This document shows positions 8,740 to 11,729 of a stretch of DNA of 11,729 bases, one piece after another; within the stretch, counting starts at the first letter, position 1, and each line of letters starts with the position of its first letter. This stretch comes from Burkholderiaceae bacterium (GTDB lineage Bacteria > Pseudomonadota > Gammaproteobacteria > Burkholderiales > Burkholderiaceae): positions 1-11,729 of the forward strand of contig CANBYN010000033.1 of the NCBI GenBank assembly GCA_947373615.1. Direction: 5' to 3'. Below the pieces are notes generated by a model. The model was not told the DNA's origin, did no database searches, and saw only the letters and a program-made list of their open reading frames with translations. The position numbers and the translations under genes are program-made.

Positions 8740-10311
8740 TTATTGGGAGCCCTTTTGCTTCTGACCGTCACGCCATCGTCCTTTCGGGATTGCTGCGGTA
8801 GATGCTTGTCCAACAATCACTTTTGCACTATTACGTAATTTATCGGTACCATCTACAACTACAATATTTCCCGCTGATAGCCCCTCTATGACTTGTACAT
8901 TATTCCCATCCACTGGCCCCAATTTCACGGGAACTACGGACACCGTGTTATTCACATTGAGTCGATATACAAAGGTGCCCAGCGTACCTCTTTGTACCGC
9001 GGGAACAGGTATCACAACCACATCATTTAGGACATCCAAAACAATTCGAATGTTGACGAACTGATTTGGGAATAAGGTCATGTCCTCATTAGGGAAGATG
9101 GCACGTAATTTAACGGTTCCAGTGGTGATGTCTATTTGGTTATCAATACTCTCTAGATGACCAGTGGCTAACTTTTTACTGCTATCGCCATTCCATGCTT
9201 CTACTGGAATGACCACGTTTTCTGATGATATTGTTGTGTTAACTGTTTTGTTAGGGTTATCAATATTGGTCTCAAGGGGTGTTTTATTTTTCCGTTGATG
9301 TTTTTTATTTTGCTCAGATTCTGATATTGGAGAAATGACTTCAGTTTTCACAGGCGCATTGATGTTTCCGGCGCCGATCTCAGACGACTCCTTTAAGAAT
9401 TTCTTGAAAGCGGGAATGACGTCTTGAGGTACTGAAAATAGGGCGGTAGTGGGCTGAAGTTGGGTGATCACAAATAGGCCTGCTGCATCGCTGGGTTGCA
9501 CTAAATTGCCAGGGTCAACTAAACGCAAACCAATGCGCCCATTAATGGGCGATTTAATATGTGCAAACTCTAGTTGTAATTTGGCATTACTGACTAAACC
9601 TTCATCTGTCAGCACATTGCCTTTATATTGCTGTACTAGGGCTTTTTGTGTTGCATATACCTGATGAGAAATTGAATCCTGTTTTAACAGAGTGTCATAG
9701 CGCTTTAAATCGAGCTCAGCATTCGTTAACAAGGCTTTGTCTTTGTTGAGCGTGCCTTCGGCTTGTTTGAGGCTGGCTTCAAAGGGGCGTGGGTCGATGA
9801 GTGCCAATTGTTGTTCGGCTTGCACTAGATCGCCTTCTTTGAAAAGCACCTTACTTAAAACGCCGCTTACTTGGGAGTGAACGGTAACTGTATTACGAGG
9901 GGTAATGGTGCCAAGGGCGGTTTGGATTACGGTGATCTGGCCTAACTTCACATCTGCTGTGACTACGGAAACTGGGCGCATCCGCGCATCACGACTTTTG
10001 GCGTCTTCCATATAGTTGCCAATGAAATGCCAAATAACGCTCAAGGCAATATAGATGAACACATAGAAGATGACCTGAGTTGCTTTAGTGCTGAGAGTAA
10101 ATTCTGGATTTTTACTAAGTCGACGAATGGGATTTTCAAGTCGAGGTTGGATATAAGTAATTAATCGGGTATTGGTTTCCGAAACTTTTTGATAAGCAAA
10201 GCAAACCTTTTGTTTAGCAAGAAAGTAGATTTTTAACCACAGAGGGTTATGGCGTATGCGACTGCCTAGGCGCTGTATTGCGAGATAAATCTGGTTAAGT
10301 ATTTTTTTCAT
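8740..10311 (-). CDS. mdtA: Membrane fusion protein (periplasmic adaptor) of RND pump, MdtA-like
   Basis: This is the periplasmic adaptor linking the MdtB/MdtC-like pump to the outer-membrane channel. It has 523 residues against about 415 in E. coli MdtA. Domains in order: a basic cytoplasmic extension (1-77, about 15 K/R against 3 acidic residues); one membrane anchor (about 78-98); the first beta-barrel strand and lipoyl half (VTVHSQVSGVLSKVLFKEGD, 142-161); an alpha-hairpin (about 175-245, ASLKQAEGTLNKDKALLTNA); the returning lipoyl half (IKSPINGRIGLRLVDPGN); a beta-barrel interrupted by a charged K/N/E/T-rich insert (about 311-364); and the MdtA-typical VEAWNGDSSKKL, DNQIDITTGTVKLRAIFPNED and LFPNQFVN. 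ATG at 10311 is the only plausible start: the next Met is residue 101, after the anchor, and I see no GTG or TTG codon in between. No Shine-Dalgarno precedes it. It has no lipobox, so anchoring is by the helix. It is the first gene of the operon. Confidence 0.93.
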   Translation of the reverse strand: MKKILNQIYLAIQRLGSRIRHNPLWLKIYFLAKQKVCFAYQKVSETNTRLITYIQPRLENPIRRLSKNPEFTLSTKATQVIFYVFIYIALSVIWHFIGNYMEDAKSRDARMRPVSVVTADVKLGQITVIQTALGTITPRNTVTVHSQVSGVLSKVLFKEGDLVQAEQQLALIDPRPFEASLKQAEGTLNKDKALLTNAELDLKRYDTLLKQDSISHQVYATQKALVQQYKGNVLTDEGLVSNAKLQLEFAHIKSPINGRIGLRLVDPGNLVQPSDAAGLFVITQLQPTTALFSVPQDVIPAFKKFLKESSEIGAGNINAPVKTEVISPISESEQNKKHQRKNKTPLETNIDNPNKTVNTTISSENVVIPVEAWNGDSSKKLATGHLESIDNQIDITTGTVKLRAIFPNEDMTLFPNQFVNIRIVLDVLNDVVVIPVPAVQRGTLGTFVYRLNVNNTVSVVPVKLGPVDGNNVQVIEGLSAGNIVVVDGTDKLRNSAKVIVGQASTAAIPKGRWRDGQKQKGSQ

Positions 10312-10318
10312 ATTGCAA

Positions 10319-10347
10319 ATTATTTATGACATCGTCTTTAGGTCCAA
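10319..10347 (-). promoter_or_regulatory. Candidate promoter immediately upstream of mdtA
   Basis: On the minus strand TTGGAC (10342-10347) and AATAAT (10319-10324) are separated by 17 nt. The -10 box matches 5 of 6 consensus bases and the -35 only its first three. The predicted start of transcription would fall at or within a base or two of the mdtA ATG, giving a leaderless or near-leaderless message. That would agree with the missing Shine-Dalgarno. A/T-rich DNA throws up such matches by chance, so this is weak. Confidence 0.22.
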
Positions 10348-10480
10348 ACCACATTCATTCCAAACCCATTTTTTTGATTTCTATGTCAAAAGAGATTAAC
10401 TCAACAACCCCTCAGTATGGCTTTAGTGCGTAAAAATGCTGGAGCCTAAAAGTATGATCAAACCAGTAGCGTACTTGTGA

Positions 10481-10501
10481 TTAGACTACGATTTAGTCTA
10501 A
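10481..10501. promoter_or_regulatory. Perfect inverted repeat, candidate operator
   Basis: The arms TTAGACTA (10481-10488) and TAGTCTAA (10494-10501) match perfectly over 8 bp around a 5-nt spacer, giving a 21-bp dyad. The size and symmetry suit a dimeric repressor site of the TetR or MarR kind, but this is inferred from shape only. It lies 170-190 nt upstream of mdtA, far for a simple operator unless the transcript leader is long. Confidence 0.45.
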
Positions 10502-10536
10502 ATACTTACGGTAATCGCTAAAAATACCTAAGTATT
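10501..10536. repeat. Long inverted repeat / hairpin abutting the first dyad
   Basis: The arms AATACTTA (10501-10508) and TAAGTATT (10529-10536) are perfectly complementary. The stem continues inward with GGTA (10510-10513) against TACC (10525-10528) after a single bulged C at 10509. This gives 12 pairs and an 11-nt loop. It shares base 10501 with the preceding dyad. There is no T-run after it on either strand, so it does not look like an intrinsic terminator. It may be a second protein-binding site, a cruciform or a structured RNA leader. Confidence 0.5.
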
Positions 10537-10647
10537 GAATGGATCTAGAGTTAGTTTAGATTTGCCATCCAATATTAGGGAATTTGCAGTTAATGGATGC
10601 CCAAAGTGACAACTTTTCATTCATTGGGCAATCGGCCAAGGCTGCTA

Positions 10648-11544
10648 TTAGCGCAGATCTTCAGCTTGTATTAACAATACTTGTTCTTCACCAGCAGAGA
10701 CTTCCATCCAAATTGCCGGGATCTGTGGGAAGACTTTTTTAAAGTTCTCATATTCGTTGCCAATCTCAAGCAGAATGGCGCCACGTTCAGAAAGATAGTC
10801 AGGTGCAAAAGCAATAATGCGTCGAATGAGATCCATGCCATCAATCCCGCCAGCTAATGCGAGAGATGGTTCTGCGTGATATTCGGCGGGTAGAGCATTC
10901 ATCGAGGTGGCATTCACGTATGGTGGATTGCAAATAATGAGGTCAAATAAGTTCTCTTCATTAGGCTCGGGCAATGCGTCCCATAAATCCCCGTTCAATA
11001 GCTCAATTTGAGAGCCTAGTCCGTGGCGATCAATATTGCGCGCTGCTAATGATAGAGCTGGCATGCTAATGTCACATGCACTCACATGAATATCGGGACA
11101 GGCGAGTGCTAATAAAATAGCTAGTGATCCATTTCCAGTGCAAAGATCGAGCGCTTTGCCATCGGCCGGAAGCCAAGACTCTAATGAGCCATCAACAATG
11201 AGTTCTGCAATCCATGAGCGAGGCACGATACTTTGATCGCCACTATAAAAAGGAACGCCCATAAGCCATGCTTCACCGAGAATATAAGCAAGTGGTTTGC
11301 GGGTGGATATTCTTTGGTCAGCAACGCTCGCCGCTTGTTGATATTGTTCTACGGAAATGCGCTGCTCTAAATGGTCGAGCGCATCAACAGGACTTAGATC
11401 GAGTTGCTTGCTAACAATCCACAAAGCCTCACTTTGTGCATCAATTGCGCCATGGCCGTAATGCAAGTTGGCAACTTCCAGTTTTTGTGCAATTTGATCA
11501 ATACACTGATTTACTGTGAGTTGTTGCTGAGGCTCAGGATCCAT
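10648..11544 (-). CDS. prmB: 50S ribosomal protein L3 glutamine methyltransferase
   Basis: PrmB uses S-adenosylmethionine to methylate a glutamine side chain of ribosomal protein L3 in the cytoplasm. The protein has 298 residues (E. coli PrmB about 310). Visible features are the N-terminal helical domain with the PrmB-typical HYGHG (28-32), KPLAYILGEAWLMGVPFY leading into VPRSWIAELI, the SAM-binding motif LDLCTGNGS (132-140), the acidic VSACDIS (154-160), and the catalytic NPPY motif (206-209) that holds the target glutamine. EYHAEPSLALAGGIDGMDL also fits. YGHG and the EAW text favour PrmB over the related PrmC, which acts on release factors. The ATG at 11544 is preceded by CT-rich sequence without a Shine-Dalgarno, and no alternative in-frame start was found nearby. 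It follows dapE by 38 nt in the same direction, so the two are probably co-transcribed. Confidence 0.94.
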   Translation of the reverse strand: MDPEPQQQLTVNQCIDQIAQKLEVANLHYGHGAIDAQSEALWIVSKQLDLSPVDALDHLEQRISVEQYQQAASVADQRISTRKPLAYILGEAWLMGVPFYSGDQSIVPRSWIAELIVDGSLESWLPADGKALDLCTGNGSLAILLALACPDIHVSACDISMPALSLAARNIDRHGLGSQIELLNGDLWDALPEPNEENLFDLIICNPPYVNATSMNALPAEYHAEPSLALAGGIDGMDLIRRIIAFAPDYLSERGAILLEIGNEYENFKKVFPQIPAIWMEVSAGEEQVLLIQAEDLR

Positions 11545-11582
11545 GATGGAGGAGTAGTTGTGAAAAGCGGGGGTGTGAGCAA

Positions 11583-11729
11583 TTAAGCGATGAGTTGCTC
11601 AAGCGTCTTGCGATAGATATTTTTTAGTGGCACTACATCATCCACGATGACGCACTCATCTATTTTGTGACTGGTTGCATTTAGAGGGCCAAACTCTACT
11701 ACCTCTTTGCAAATCTTGGAAATGAAACG
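11583..11729 (-). CDS. dapE: Succinyl-diaminopimelate desuccinylase, C-terminal end (cut by window edge)
   Basis: Only the last 48 codons plus TAA are present, and the gene continues past the right edge. DapE is a cytoplasmic zinc-dependent M20 family amidohydrolase that releases L,L-diaminopimelate and succinate in the lysine and peptidoglycan precursor pathway. The fragment begins RFISKICKEVVEFGPLNATS and continues HKIDECV. That closely matches the known DapE C-terminus, in which the GPxNATxHKxxECV block carries a conserved histidine of the metal site. The last residues are LEQLIA. It lies directly upstream of prmB. The identity is clear despite the short length. Confidence 0.92.
   Translation of the reverse strand, partial: RFISKICKEVVEFGPLNATSHKIDECVIVDDVVPLKNIYRKTLEQLIA

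Larger units (their letters stand above)
10312..10647. other. 336-nt intergenic region upstream of the efflux operon
   Basis: This A/T-rich region separates the prmB stop from the mdtA start, both on the minus strand. It must contain the operon's own promoter unless prmB transcripts read through. It holds two abutting perfect inverted repeats (10481-10501 and 10501-10536), a looser TGGAT/ATCCA and ATCTA/TAGAT arrangement at 10540-10571, a short AAAGT/ACTTT hairpin at 10602-10615, and a GGTTTGG direct repeat on the minus strand (10344-10350 and 10360-10366). No hairpin here is followed by a convincing T-run in the prmB direction, so I cannot place an intrinsic terminator. No regulator gene or convincing small protein gene is present. 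Confidence 0.8.

Noticed and set aside
10384..10389. Perfect -35 consensus TTGACA on the minus strand upstream of mdtA
   Set aside because: At 16-18 nt downstream the sequence is GGTTTG-like with no resemblance to a -10 box, so it does not form a sigma-70 promoter.
10528..10620. Minus-strand ORF of 30 codons downstream of prmB (starts MKSCHFGHPLT)
   Set aside because: No Shine-Dalgarno, no recognised family, and its stop lies inside the inverted-repeat cluster. It is within chance expectation for a 336-nt region.
10602..10640. Short hairpins (AAAGT/ACTTT and TTGG/CCAA) after the prmB stop
   Set aside because: Stems are only 4-5 bp and no run of T follows on the minus strand, so they are not supported as intrinsic terminators.

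Overview
The window looks like a chromosomal segment of a low-to-moderate GC betaproteobacterium. Residue patterns in RadA, PrmB and DapE and the general composition would suit Polynucleobacter or a relative in the Burkholderiaceae. This placement is from recognition only and no search was run.

Layout from left to right. Positions 1-900 (+) hold the 3' two thirds of radA, cut by the window edge. On the minus strand, and so transcribed from right to left, lies a four-gene tripartite efflux operon: an MdtA-like membrane fusion protein (8740-10311), an MdtB-like RND pump (5625-8708), an MdtC-like RND pump (2443-5598) and a NodT/OprM-type outer-membrane lipoprotein channel (926-2446). The genes are 31 and 26 nt apart and the last junction is a 4-nt ATGA overlap. 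The operon end converges on radA with only 25 nt between the stop codons. Positions 10312-10647 are a 336-nt non-coding region that must hold the operon's promoter unless prmB reads through. It contains two abutting perfect inverted repeats. Beyond it, also on the minus strand, are prmB (10648-11544) and the last 48 codons of dapE (11583-11729, cut by the window edge).

How it works together: MdtB and MdtC are proton-driven inner-membrane pumps that form mixed trimers in the enterobacterial system. MdtA bridges the periplasm, and the lipoprotein channel supplies the outer-membrane exit. Here the outer-membrane gene is part of the operon, whereas enterobacteria use TolC encoded elsewhere. No regulator gene is visible next to the operon. 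The surrounding genes are housekeeping: DNA repair, ribosomal protein methylation and lysine/peptidoglycan precursor synthesis.

I see no wholly new system. The least ordinary points are the long basic N-terminal extension and charged insert in the MdtA-like protein, a Ser/Ala/Pro-rich insert in the MdtC-like pump, the paired inverted repeats upstream of the operon, and the absence of any Shine-Dalgarno before mdtA.
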